A stretch of 64,000 nucleotides of DNA, from contig NC_061465.1 in NCBI RefSeq assembly GCF_022581195.2, positions 2,501 through 66,500 on the forward strand, read 5' to 3'. Each line of letters opens with the position of its first letter. The first letter of the stretch is position 1. The notes beneath the pieces were generated by a model. That model saw nothing but the letters and a program-made list of their open reading frames with translations, was not told where the DNA came from and searched no databases. This document shows positions 37,117 to 46,686 of this stretch, in pieces. The stretch comes from Helicoverpa zea. Taxonomy: Eukaryota > Arthropoda > Insecta > Lepidoptera > Noctuidae. A program made the translations under genes and the position numbers.

Positions 37117-37980
37117 ATGTCTCAGGCTGAGCGTTTTAGTGATGCTGAATCTAAAGAGAGTAACGTAGTGCCGCAACGAGAAGTTGCTAGAGTAGGGGTA
37201 TCTTGCCCACCATTTTGTCCTGAGGAGCCCGCGTTTTGGTTCGCACAATTAGAAGGACAATTTGTGCTTTCAAGGATAACTAGTGACACTAGTAAATTTT
37301 ACACTGTTACCACGCAGCTAGAGACTAAATATGCACTACAAGTTAAGGACATAATCACTAACCCTCCTGAGACAAACAAGTACCTTAAACTAAAGACAGA
37401 GCTGATCAACCGTCTATCCGCCTCACAAGAGAAGCGCACACAGCAACTTTTAATTCACGAGGAGCTTGGTGATAGGAGACCATCTCAGTTTCTCCGCCAT
37501 TTGCAAAATTTAGCAGGTCCTTCTGGTGCATCCGATTTTGTCAAAAGTATATGGACAAGTCGCTTACCACAGAACATACAAACTGTCATTGCTTCACAGA
37601 TCGCCGATTTACAGGTCGAGCAACTAGCTGAGATCGCGGACAGGGTGCATGAGATAGCACCGTCGACCCCGCAAGTTGCTTCCGCTAGCGTTCCTGCCTC
37701 CGAGTTGGCTAAACAAGTGAGCGAGCTGACCAAGCAAGTTGCCCTACTGACAACGAGGCTCGATAAGCAAGACAGGAGACAGTCACGACCCCGCTCACGC
37801 TCACGCTCCCGCTCACAATCCCGATACAGAAGGTATGACCGCCCTAGCAGCTTTAGACGTCAGCAACAGCCTCCCGATCATCCGCATTGCTACTACCACT
37901 ACACGTTCGGTGATAAGGCTAGGAAGTGTAAGCAGCCATGCACATATAAGTCGGAAAACGCAGCGGGCAGTCGCAAGTAG
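37117..37980 (+). CDS. gag: gag of K
   Basis: 287 aa from ATG 37117 (MSQAERFSD) to TAG. The central region (about residues 25-200) resembles the capsid-like domain of arthropod gypsy Gag proteins. An Arg/Ser-rich stretch lies near 225-250. A CX2HX9CX3C zinc motif (C258, H261, C271, C275) replaces the usual CCHC knuckle and is known from CsRn1-type elements. It would form the virus-like particle. pol follows in the -1 frame, overlapping the end of gag. Confidence 0.9.
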   Translation: MSQAERFSDAESKESNVVPQREVARVGVSCPPFCPEEPAFWFAQLEGQFVLSRITSDTSKFYTVTTQLETKYALQVKDIITNPPETNKYLKLKTELINRLSASQEKRTQQLLIHEELGDRRPSQFLRHLQNLAGPSGASDFVKSIWTSRLPQNIQTVIASQIADLQVEQLAEIADRVHEIAPSTPQVASASVPASELAKQVSELTKQVALLTTRLDKQDRRQSRPRSRSRSRSQSRYRRYDRPSSFRRQQQPPDHPHCYYHYTFGDKARKCKQPCTYKSENAAGSRK

Positions 37981-38015
37981 CGGCCAACGACTGTCCTTCT
38001 TCCTCATCAGGCCGT

Positions 38016-41000
38016 TTGTTCATAACCGACCGTGCGACCAAGATGCAGTTCCTGGTAGATACTGGCTCTGATCTTTGTGTCTTTCCCCGGTCAGCAGTTA
38101 AGACGCCAGTAAAACAATCAAAATTTGATTTAGTAGCTGCTAACAATACTGTCATTCACACTTTTGGTCCGATACAGCTACAACTCAACCTAGGTCTTCG
38201 CAGGAACTACACCTGGAGGTTTACGATAGCTGATGTGTCACGTGCTATCATTGGCGTAGACTTTCTTAGTTTCTACAACTTACTCGTCGACTGCAGGAAC
38301 CAGCGCTTGATAGACAATGTAACGTCGCTATCAGTTGCTGGAGTACGTTGTAAGGGTACCGACGACGTCGCATCCGTAAAGGCCGTAAGAGGAGAGACAG
38401 CCTACCACGATATTCTGCGCGAGTATCCGGAGATAACGCGGCCTCCAGGTACTCATCTACCGGGTAAGCATAACACTATGCATTTTATAAGGACGACGCC
38501 TGGCCCTCCGGTATCATGTAAACCCCGACGCCTAGATCCCGTGCGTCACATGGCAGCTAAAAAGGAGTTTGAAGACATGCTCGCGAGCGGGATGGCCAGA
38601 AGATCAGAGAGTCCGTGGTCAGCACCTCTCCACATGGTACGAAAGAAGGATGATGGATGGCGACCGTGCGGTGACTATAGAGCACTCAATGCCAGGACAA
38701 TACCAGATCGATACCCTATCCGTCACATTCATGATTTTTCTTATCAGCTAGCAGGATGTACAATCTTCTCAACGATAGATCTAGTTAAGGCATACAATCA
38801 GATTGCTATAAATCCTGATGACATAGCAAAGACCGCCATTACAACACCGTTTGGCCTATATGAATTTATGTATATGACTTTTGGCTTGCGGAATGCTGCA
38901 CAAACATTTCAGAGATTTATCGATGAGGTGTTGCTCGGGCTAGACTTTTGCTACGGGTACATCGATGACATCTTGGTGTACTCGCGAACCCCCGAGCAGC
39001 ACAAGCAGCATTTACGGCAGCTGTTCCAGCGCCTGAAAGACTATGGCATTGTGGTAAACACAGCAAAGTGCAATATTGGACGCTCCGAGGTAACTTTCCT
39101 AGGATACCAGGTTTCAGCAGCGGGTACGAAGCCCTTAGAAAGTAAGATACAGGCTATCCAGGACTATCCAGTCCCCACAACGGTGAAGGATTTACGAAGG
39201 TTTTTGGGCATGGTAAACTTCTACCATCGGTTTATTCCTCAAGCAGCCAAACTTCAAGCCCCTTTAAATGCCGTGCTCGCTGGTCCTAAAATAAAAGGCA
39301 ACCATCCTGTGGTCATGACTCCAGAGCTACTCAAGTCTTTTGAAGAGACTAAACATTCATTGTGCAACGCAGCTCTACTGGCTCATCCAGATCCATCAGC
39401 TGAGTTGGCAATAGTGACCGATGCGTCTGACGTTGCCATAGGAGCCGTCTTACAGCAGCGGAAAGGTAACGACTGGCAACCTTTAGCGTTTTTTTCGCAT
39501 AAGTTGAGCCCCTCTCAGAAGAAATACAGCCCCTACGAACGCGAACTACTGGCGGTATATGAAGCTGTAAAGTACTTCCGCCATATGGTAGAAACGAGAG
39601 TCTTTGCTATATTCACCGATCATAAACCGTTGATGTTCGCCTTCAAAGCAAATAAGGAAAGTCTACCACCCCGACAGTTCAGGTATCTTGATTATATTAG
39701 CCAGTTTACGACAGACATAAGATACTTGCCTGGCAAAGAGAACGTCGTCGCTGACGCCTTATCGCGGGTAGAGGAGGTGTCAACAGCCATCAATTTCAGT
39801 GAACTTGCAAGATTTCAGAGAGAAGACTCAGAACTGCAAAGCTTTATTAAGAACGGTTCGTCACTTAAGCTGGAGAAGATTACCGCTCTGAATGGTGGCA
39901 AACCTATATATTGTGACACCTCAACGACATTACCGCGCCCGTACGTGACGCCACAATTAAGAAGACAAGTCTTCGATTCTTTGCACAATATAAATCACCC
40001 TGGATGTACTGCTACAGTGCGACTGGTGTCTCGAAACTTTGTATGGCCAGGGATGCGCAGAGACTGTAGAGAGTGGGCTAGACATTGTTTGAAGTGTCAA
40101 GCAAGCAAAATTACCCGCCATACCATTGCACCTTTATCCTCTTTCCAAAAGCCTTCATCCCGATTTTCCCATATACACCTTGACATCGTAGGACCTTTAA
40201 CGTTTTCTTATGATTACAGGTACTGTCTCACTGTCATCGACCGATTTACTCGGTGGCCTGAGGCGTACCCGCTTAAAGAAATCACCGCTGAGGCCTGCGC
40301 TACTGCCTTAGTGTCTGGCTGGATAGCTAGATTCGGCTGTCCTGCGCGGGTGACTACGGACCAGGGTCGCCAGTTTGAGAGCCACCTCTTCAAGGCCCTC
40401 ACTACCTTGGTTGGTGCGCGCCACTTCCGCACCACCGCCTACCATCCGGCTGCGAATGGCATCGTTGAGCGCTTGCATCGGCAGCTCAAGGCTGCCATCA
40501 TGTGCCACTCAACATCACAGTGGACAGAAGCCTTACCTCTGGTACTACTCGGCATGCGGACTTCCTGGAAAGACGACATCCAGACTACGCCTGCGGAGTT
40601 GGTCTATGGTGAACCCTTGCACCTACCTGGTCAGTTTATATCTCCTACAGAACAGTTCACCGCAGCCGACGTCACACAGTACGCCACGCGTCTCCGGGTC
40701 CACATGGCCAATCTAACACCGAGACCAACATCGTGGCACACGACTTCCCCTTTCTACATTCCTCGGGACTTATATTCTGCTTCACACGTCTTCCTTCGCC
40801 GTGACGACGTCCGGAAACCCCTGGAACCACCTTACACCGGGCCGCACAAGGTTCTTCAAAGACAGCCTAAGTACTTTACGTTAGACGTAAAAGGGAAGAA
40901 CACTAACGTTTCTGTCGACAGACTCAAACCAGCTTTTGTGTTGCGTGAGGAGGTCAGCGAGCCCAGAGTTCACAACGGTGCGGAGGCACCTACGTCAGAC

Positions 41001-41087
41001 GTCGTCACCACCTCAGAAACGACGCGCGAAGAGAGAGCAACCAAAAGAGGACGTCGTGTGAGGTTCCCCGATTTTTATCGACCATAG
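38016..41087 (+). CDS. pol: pol of K: protease, RT, RNase H, integrase
   Basis: 1023 codons counted from 38016. The frame has no ATG at its start; it is open from about 37950, overlapping gag by about 30 nt in the -1 frame, so a -1 frameshift is the likely route. Aspartic protease FLVDTGSDL near residue 15. RT with FGLRNAAQTF and YIDD at 315. RNase H TDASDVAIGA near 468. Integrase HHCC finger near 655-695 and catalytic D723, D782, E818 (DX58DX35E). GPHKVL motif near the C-terminus. Uninterrupted, so the element may be active. No env follows. Confidence 0.93.
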   Translation: MFITDRATKMQFLVDTGSDLCVFPRSAVKTPVKQSKFDLVAANNTVIHTFGPIQLQLNLGLRRNYTWRFTIADVSRAIIGVDFLSFYNLLVDCRNQRLIDNVTSLSVAGVRCKGTDDVASVKAVRGETAYHDILREYPEITRPPGTHLPGKHNTMHFIRTTPGPPVSCKPRRLDPVRHMAAKKEFEDMLASGMARRSESPWSAPLHMVRKKDDGWRPCGDYRALNARTIPDRYPIRHIHDFSYQLAGCTIFSTIDLVKAYNQIAINPDDIAKTAITTPFGLYEFMYMTFGLRNAAQTFQRFIDEVLLGLDFCYGYIDDILVYSRTPEQHKQHLRQLFQRLKDYGIVVNTAKCNIGRSEVTFLGYQVSAAGTKPLESKIQAIQDYPVPTTVKDLRRFLGMVNFYHRFIPQAAKLQAPLNAVLAGPKIKGNHPVVMTPELLKSFEETKHSLCNAALLAHPDPSAELAIVTDASDVAIGAVLQQRKGNDWQPLAFFSHKLSPSQKKYSPYERELLAVYEAVKYFRHMVETRVFAIFTDHKPLMFAFKANKESLPPRQFRYLDYISQFTTDIRYLPGKENVVADALSRVEEVSTAINFSELARFQREDSELQSFIKNGSSLKLEKITALNGGKPIYCDTSTTLPRPYVTPQLRRQVFDSLHNINHPGCTATVRLVSRNFVWPGMRRDCREWARHCLKCQASKITRHTIAPLSSFQKPSSRFSHIHLDIVGPLTFSYDYRYCLTVIDRFTRWPEAYPLKEITAEACATALVSGWIARFGCPARVTTDQGRQFESHLFKALTTLVGARHFRTTAYHPAANGIVERLHRQLKAAIMCHSTSQWTEALPLVLLGMRTSWKDDIQTTPAELVYGEPLHLPGQFISPTEQFTAADVTQYATRLRVHMANLTPRPTSWHTTSPFYIPRDLYSASHVFLRRDDVRKPLEPPYTGPHKVLQRQPKYFTLDVKGKNTNVSVDRLKPAFVLREEVSEPRVHNGAEAPTSDVVTTSETTREERATKRGRRVRFPDFYRP

Positions 41088-41096
41088 TCATGGTCT

Positions 41097-41109
41097 GGCG
41101 GGGGGGAAC
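41097..41109 (+). other. Polypurine tract of K
   Basis: GGCGGGGGGGAAC directly before the 3' LTR; purine-rich and placed as expected for plus-strand priming. Confidence 0.8.
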
Positions 41110-41632
41110 TGTGGCGATGCTACCGCGCCTACTGCGCTACTTGGACCGCCACCTTATATATTTTCAACTTGGACCACACACAAAAATCATACGATCATCA
41201 TACGATCCTTTGTGCGCGCGAGTGCATCTGTCCGCGCGCTTACACGTGCCACTACCATGCACCGGGCGCGTGATATTTGTATGGACAGCGGCGGCTACGA
41301 CCTTGAGCGACGGGACGCAGCGTGCACCGCCGGAGGGGCGAAGGATCGCCGTGTCGCCGCGCACGCCAGTGTTCGGAAGACAGGCTGCTAGCCACACGCG
41401 TCGCGCTTAACTTGCTCGCTTAAATATTTCATGTTTGCTAAGTCACCTGTAATTTCATTTAGTGCATAATACAATATATTGATTCATTTTAGTAATATAA
41501 AATTCATTGCTTTTCCTTCCGACTACATTCTTTCTCTCATTCTTTTCGCTTTCGTTTCGCTTATATACGCGTACGCCTAATATTATCAGTACGGGTTCGA
41601 GTCCCGTCGGTGGAAATCGACGTATTTCTACA
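41110..41632 (+). repeat. 3' LTR of K
   Basis: 523 bp, same length and, by eye, same sequence as the 5' LTR, including the T-arm/B-box motif (GGTTCGAGTCC at 41594-41604). Confidence 0.95.
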
Positions 41633-41636
41633 AGCC
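41633..41636. repeat. Target-site duplication of K, right copy (AGCC)
   Basis: AGCC following the CA end of the 3' LTR; the S3 sequence continues with TCTAGG as in S1. Confidence 0.9.
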
Positions 41637-43057
41637 TCTAGGTCCCAGGGCGGGGATCCGGCCAGGACGCAAGCCGCCTCGTAGGAAATCGTGCGATACC
41701 CGCGGACGACTCTGACGGCCATCGCCCTCTGCGGTCTGCGCAGAATGGCTAGAGTGCTGGCCGCCAGGTCCATCGCCCACACAGGGGCCCCATATAGGGC
41801 CATGGACCGCACGATTCCCACGTACAACCGCCTACAGGCGGCGCTCGGGCCCCCCATGTTAGGAAGCAACGTTGACAGCGCGCCCGCTGCACCCATCAGC
41901 TTGGGCACCAGCCGCCGGAAGTGGGGGCCGAATTCCCATCGGCTGTCGAGCACCAATCCCAGATACTTCATGGTGGACTCGACAGCTATCCGGGCTCCAC
42001 CGACCACGATGTGTGATCCCGACGGCGGCGCGCGTCGGGGGCCATGAAACACCATGGCCTCCGACTTGTTGAGGGCCACCTCCAGGCCCAGGCGCCGGAT
42101 GCGGTTCACCACCTGTGACACCGCAGCCGTGGCTATCAACGCTGCTTCCCTGTGCGAGCTCCCCCGGGCAGTGACAAGCGTGTCGTCCGCATAACACGTC
42201 AAGTCGGCGCCCGACGGGAGTTCGCCTCTCAGCACCCAATCGTAACCGATGTTCCACAGGAGCGGCCCCAGCACCGATCCCTGTGGAACACCGCACGTCA
42301 TGAGGTGCCGACCGGCACCGTCATGTCCCCGATATGTGACGCATCTACCTTCTAGGTAGGCCCCTACTGTGCGACGGAGGTAGGGAGGCACGCGGTGATA
42401 TCTCAGTGCCTCCCGAATACAGCTCCAGGGCAGGGTGTTGAACGCGTTGGAGATGTCTAAAGACACCGCCAACACCACCCCACCCTGGGACACCGTCTCC
42501 TCCGCCAGGGCTCTCACGCGCATTATGGCGTCTACGGTGGAGCGCCCGCGACGAAAACCAAACTGGTTGTCGTCCAGGTCCGGCCCCTCTCTGCACAAGT
42601 GGCTGACGAGGCGATCTGCGATGACACGCTCAAAGAGTTTGCCCGCCTCGTCGAGCAGCACTATGGGCCGGTACGCGGACGGCGAGTCCGCGGGGCGCCC
42701 CTCCTTCCTGAGCAGGACCAGCCTCCCCTCCTTCCACACACTGGGAAACTGACCCTGCTCGAGACATGCCGTGAAGAGCCCTCTCAGCTGGGGCTCTAGC
42801 TCCTTCAGAGCCAGGACGAGAGCTCGGCCAGGAACTCCGTCGGGTCCGGGCGCCGTGTTCTTAGCCCGGAGCCGCGACACGGCCGCTCTCGTCTCTGTTT
42901 GCGTCACCTCGGGGACATCGGTGCTCTCCTCTTCGGGAGAGTCTGTGGCCGAGGGTGAAGCCATCGTCGGGGGAACGTGTCCCGCTCGCTCAGGGAAGAG
43001 CGCCAATACGACCGCCCCTAGCAGCTGGGGCTGCATGCTCTGCACCAGTGGAGGCGC
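41633..43057 (-). mobile_element. S3 (5' part): SART copy beyond K
   Basis: Colinear with S1 28385-29811. Truncated inside the linker between EN and RT and joined to AACCTAACC. One visible substitution is T at 42899 where S1 has C. S3 without K would be about 2.36 kb. Confidence 0.95.
41633..43057 (-). pseudogene. ORF2 RT fragment of S3
   Basis: About 475 codons covering the complete RT with YADD, cut at its 3' side by K and at its 5' side by truncation. It lacks endonuclease and start. No internal stop before K. Confidence 0.93.
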
Positions 43058-43311
43058 AACCTAACCTAACCTAACCTAACCTAACCTAACCTAACCTAAC
43101 CTAACCTAACCTAACCTAACCTAACCTAACCTAACCTAACCTAACCTAACCTAACCTAACCTAACCTAACCTAACCTAACCTAACCTAACCTAACCTAAC
43201 CTAACCTAACCTAACCTAACCTAACCTAACCTAACCTAACCTAACCTAACCTAACCTAACCTAACCTAACCTAACCTAACCTAACCTAACCTAACCTAAC
43301 CTAACCTAACC
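43058..43311. repeat. Longest telomeric (CCTAA)n block
   Basis: 254 bp, about 51 units, with no deviation that I can see. All other blocks except 10437-10725 are below 65 bp. Confidence 0.98.
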
Positions 43312-43312
43312 A

Positions 43313-43790
43313 CGACGAAGAGCTAACACAAGCAATACGTGTTCAGAATAAAGAAATCTTTATGGACCTTTCGGAAGAGGACACGGATATGACAATTAAG
43401 TTTAAAAAGAGAACAAGAAATCCAAAAACGGCACACATCATAGTTCAGGTAAAACCCATTATATGGCGGAGGATGGTGGAGGCTGGAGCCCTTTACCTGG
43501 ACCTGCAAAGGGTCAGAGTGGAGGACCAGTCTCCGCTCATCCAATGCACGAAGTGCTTGGCATTCGGACACGGCCGGAAATTTTGCATGGAAGGTGCGGA
43601 CAGGTGCAGCCACTGCGGCGGCCCGCATCTGCGCGAGAAATGCGCAGACTACATCGCAGGGAACGAACCGCAGTGCTGCAACTGTTCGCACTCGAAGTTA
43701 CAGAAAACCGACCACAATGCCTTTAGCGCTGAGTGCCCCGTCCGCCGGAAATGGGACTACCTGGCCCGACAAACGACAGCCTATGTATGA
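43313..43790 (+). pseudogene. ORF1 3' fragment of G5
   Basis: About 158 codons: the end of the central domain and the three zinc knuckles, closed by TGA at 43788-43790. No start codon in context; a remnant of the 506-aa Gag-like protein. Confidence 0.93.
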
Positions 43791-45944
43791 CTCACTACTC
43801 ACTGGCTGGCACGCAACATACACGACAACACACAAACACATTCACGCGACACACAATAACACAAACCGGGAATGCAACACAAAACCTAACAAACTGTCGG
43901 TAAAACCAGATACAGCGACACCGGATAAACAAAAAACAGATAAAAAAACGATATAACAAATATATAGTGAATATATATATTGTATATCGCAAACACAAAC
44001 ATTCATACAACACACCTCACAAACCTACAATCACGCCCAAACTAGTAAAAAGTATAAGAAAAGTTAATAAATATATATAAAATAAGTATATATATATTAT
44101 TACCAAAAGTTATCCAGAAGCGTAAATGTATTAGACTATATAAAAGTGAGTAATACAACTACTAAAACAATTGCATAAAAGCCAAACCAACTCAACTAAA
44201 GTTATTGAATGCTTAAATACAACTAGGAAAATTAGACATGTATGGCCTTACTACAAAAACTTTAACCACTGTTTTACACCTGTCTAAAAAAAATGTGGCT
44301 CCAAAATGAACCATATGTCAACGTCATAATTTGACATTTTTTTAGACAAGTCTTAAACTGACGTTAAAAAGTTTTTGTGGTAAGACGGAAATTATTTAAA
44401 TAGAACAAAATTAAGAAATAGTACCTTACTCATAATAGACTGCAAGTAGGAAAAAGCAACATTTATGTAACATTAAAATCAATAACAAGACAAAAATGCT
44501 AAAAGATTACTTATATAAGCAATTATACAGCTCCACTAAAACACAATAATCGCCAAGGTATGGAATTAAATACAGTGCCCTAATGCACGCAATAGAAAGT
44601 AAAACTAGTATTAATAAAAATAAAAGTTCAGTTTATTTACATAGTATAAGCTTAGACAATGTAAATAGATAAATTAGAAAGCTAAAATGAGAGGTACAAA
44701 GTAAATAATAAGCTTCAAACTTTGGGGTAGGTATATGTTTAGGGACATAATAACAATTAAGTTTGAAAGGTGGTACAAACTAGTAAACAATTAGTTAATG
44801 ATACTAGATAGGTAATAAGTAAGTATTAATAAGTTAATAAGCAATAAGTTTTGTAAGATTTAAAATGTCATAAAGTTCCTAGTTGAGTAAGTTAAAAGTA
44901 CATAAATAAAAAAATTCTTTCCATTATAATAATTGTTATCTACATATAATATGTTGTAAGTACGTTAAATATGGTCAAAACATAAAATGTAATAAAAGTT
45001 AACGTTTGCATCTACCTATATTGACGCATCGGTTTGTGTAAGACAAAGTAGTACCTAAACGACATATTGTAAAATAGACTTAAGTATTGGAAAGTTTGTG
45101 TGATAGGGGCGTGCCTGCTATTAAGTGAAACAAGAACAGGATTAAAACTTCTCAAATAAAAATACATAAGATAGTAGTTTCCTTATTGGAACTAGGTACT
45201 TTTTACAAAATATGCTGTTTCATGTCATAAAACTGCAATGTGTTAAAACATAAAAATTGTAACAAAGTGCTAGTGTACAAATTAAACATTTAACAAACAA
45301 AATTGTATAAATATTTCAAAAACTTTAAGACATTGTTAAATTAAATACCTATGTAATGGACAGACTAAAAATATTGTTTAAGTTAATGTAATTTAATGTT
45401 TTGAAAGAAAAAAGTTACATATCTATTATTAAGTAAAATAAGAAAAGTATCTAAACTTTATAAATTATTTGCATTGTATAAACTACAATTAAATAAAGAA
45501 ATTGTAAGTCATTATCAATCTTTGTAAACATTGTAATAACTAGCAAATGTAAAATTGTTAGATAAACCTTTAAAATTGTAAACATAAAAAATAAATATGC
45601 ATTGTCATCTAATTATTGTTCTTAACATACATATGTACATAGTTAGTAAGTATTAAAAATTTCAAGGTATAAATATAAGATATCAAATTCTAAAATGTAA
45701 AATAAACAAAATTGTGTGACCTACCTTATTGAAATAAAAACAAACCTGATAGTAACATCCCTGTAGGAAATTCATAGGCTATTAGCGGGAATCCCACCCG
45801 GCAAAGAATAAGAGATGAAGTATGCATGCGTATGAGGCTTGCGTATGAGGCTTGAAAGTGCGAGAGGCATAACTGCGAGAACTGGCATGAATGAGAAACT
45901 TAGAATACCAAGGTCCCGTTGATCTCATGAACGGGGAAAAGCAG
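43791..45944 (+). other. AT-rich 3' UTR of G5
   Basis: Colinear with the G3 3' UTR apart from the MITE insertion. Ends with the CCCGTT / AACGGG hairpin at 45915-45935. No coding frame seen. Confidence 0.75.
44244..44390. mobile_element. 147-bp hairpin MITE in the G5 3' UTR
   Basis: Absent from G2 and G3, which read straight through this point. The ends are imperfect inverted repeats (CTTACTACAAAAACTTT against CTTACCACAAAAACTTT), and internal arms also pair (TGTCTAAAAAAAATG against CATTTTTTTAGACA), so the whole insert can fold on itself. The target duplication is unclear (AT at most). No coding capacity. Superfamily not assigned. Confidence 0.8.
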
Positions 45945-45945
45945 A

Positions 45946-46011
<66 letters not shown>

Positions 46012-46014
<3 letters not shown>

Positions 46015-46033
46015 AACCTAACCTAACCTAACC
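46012..46033. repeat. Telomeric (CCTAA)n block
   Basis: About 4.5 units between the poly(A) of G5 and the poly(T) of S4; tail-to-tail arrangement as at 27423-27444. Confidence 0.97.
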
Positions 46034-46657
46034 TTTTTTTTTTTTTTTTTTTTTCTCGGGGGGAAATCCTCATGGACTTCCTCCGCCTGGGGAGAGGCGG
46101 AGGGGTGTGCCGGACTCTTACCGGCTAAAACCCCCCTGTGTCCTCCTTACACGTGGGCGCGGGGCCGCGGGAATCCAAATTCTTCCGCAGCCCCGCACTG
46201 GTGCTGGCCCGCCTTGCGGGCCTCGCCTCGGGCACGGGGGAGTGAGGTGTTAAACTCCCCCGTGCAACGCCTCAGAGGCGCGCGTCGACACCCGCGCGCG
46301 CCTCCGCCTCGGGTCCGTTGAATAGGGGGCGGGGACTTCCCCAAGTCCTTCGCCCCTGGACCCGTTCATGGGGGGCGGAAGAGGGCGTTGTCTGCCCTCC
46401 TCCGGCGCCCGGAGCGCCTGCTGCGGGCGGGATCGGCAGTTGAAATCTCCCTCTCCCGTTCCGCAGCTTCCTTCTGCGACATCACGTCCTCGCAGAAGGA
46501 CACCACTGCGTCCCACGACTCTGCGCTGCCGACCATCTTCCGTACCACGGCCGGCAGCGACAGATCGCCTCCTACTTCATTTGTGAGGACACGGCGCTGC
46601 TCCTCCCAAGCAACACACTGAACGAACGTGTGTTGCGCCGTGTCCTCCCCGCCATGG
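46034..46657 (-). mobile_element. S4: short 5'-truncated SART copy
   Basis: T21 followed by the S1 3' UTR and the last part of ORF2; joined to AACCTAACC at GCCATGG. No differences from S1 noted in this part. Confidence 0.95.
46366..46657 (-). pseudogene. ORF2 C-terminal fragment of S4
   Basis: The last ~97 codons of SART ORF2, downstream of most of the zinc knuckle. Not functional alone. Confidence 0.93.
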
Positions 46658-46686
46658 AACCTAACCTAACCTAACCTAACCTAACC
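46658..46686. repeat. Telomeric (CCTAA)n block
   Basis: About six units between S4 and S5. Confidence 0.97.

Larger units (their letters stand above)
36437..41632 (+). mobile_element. K: Ty3/gypsy LTR retrotransposon, CsRn1/Kabuki-like
   Basis: 5196 bp with two 523-bp LTRs that I find identical by eye, a tRNA-Trp primer site, gag, pol (protease-RT-RNase H-integrase), a polypurine tract, TG...CA ends and a 4-bp target duplication. There is no env. It is inserted in ORF2 of S3. Both a tRNA-Trp primer and an atypical Gag CX2HX9CX3C motif are hallmarks I know for the CsRn1 clade, to which I believe Bombyx Kabuki belongs. Probably very young and autonomous. Confidence 0.93.
43312..46011 (+). mobile_element. 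G5: 5'-truncated Gag-only element, subfamily B
   Basis: Starts inside ORF1 (equivalent to about 13880 of G3) directly after TAACC and ends with poly(A) to 46011. Nearly identical to G3 in the shared part, with an extra 147-bp MITE at 44244-44390 and a small tandem duplication (GCGTATGAGGCTT) near 45826-45852. The truncation shows target-primed integration with incomplete reverse transcription. Confidence 0.92.

Noticed and set aside
36437..41632. K as an endogenous retrovirus (errantivirus) with env
   Set aside because: The pol frame ends about 20 nt before the 3' LTR and no reading frame for an envelope follows.
43058..43311. CRISPR-like array or coding repeat
   Set aside because: Uniform 5-bp telomere repeat without spacers; insect telomere DNA.
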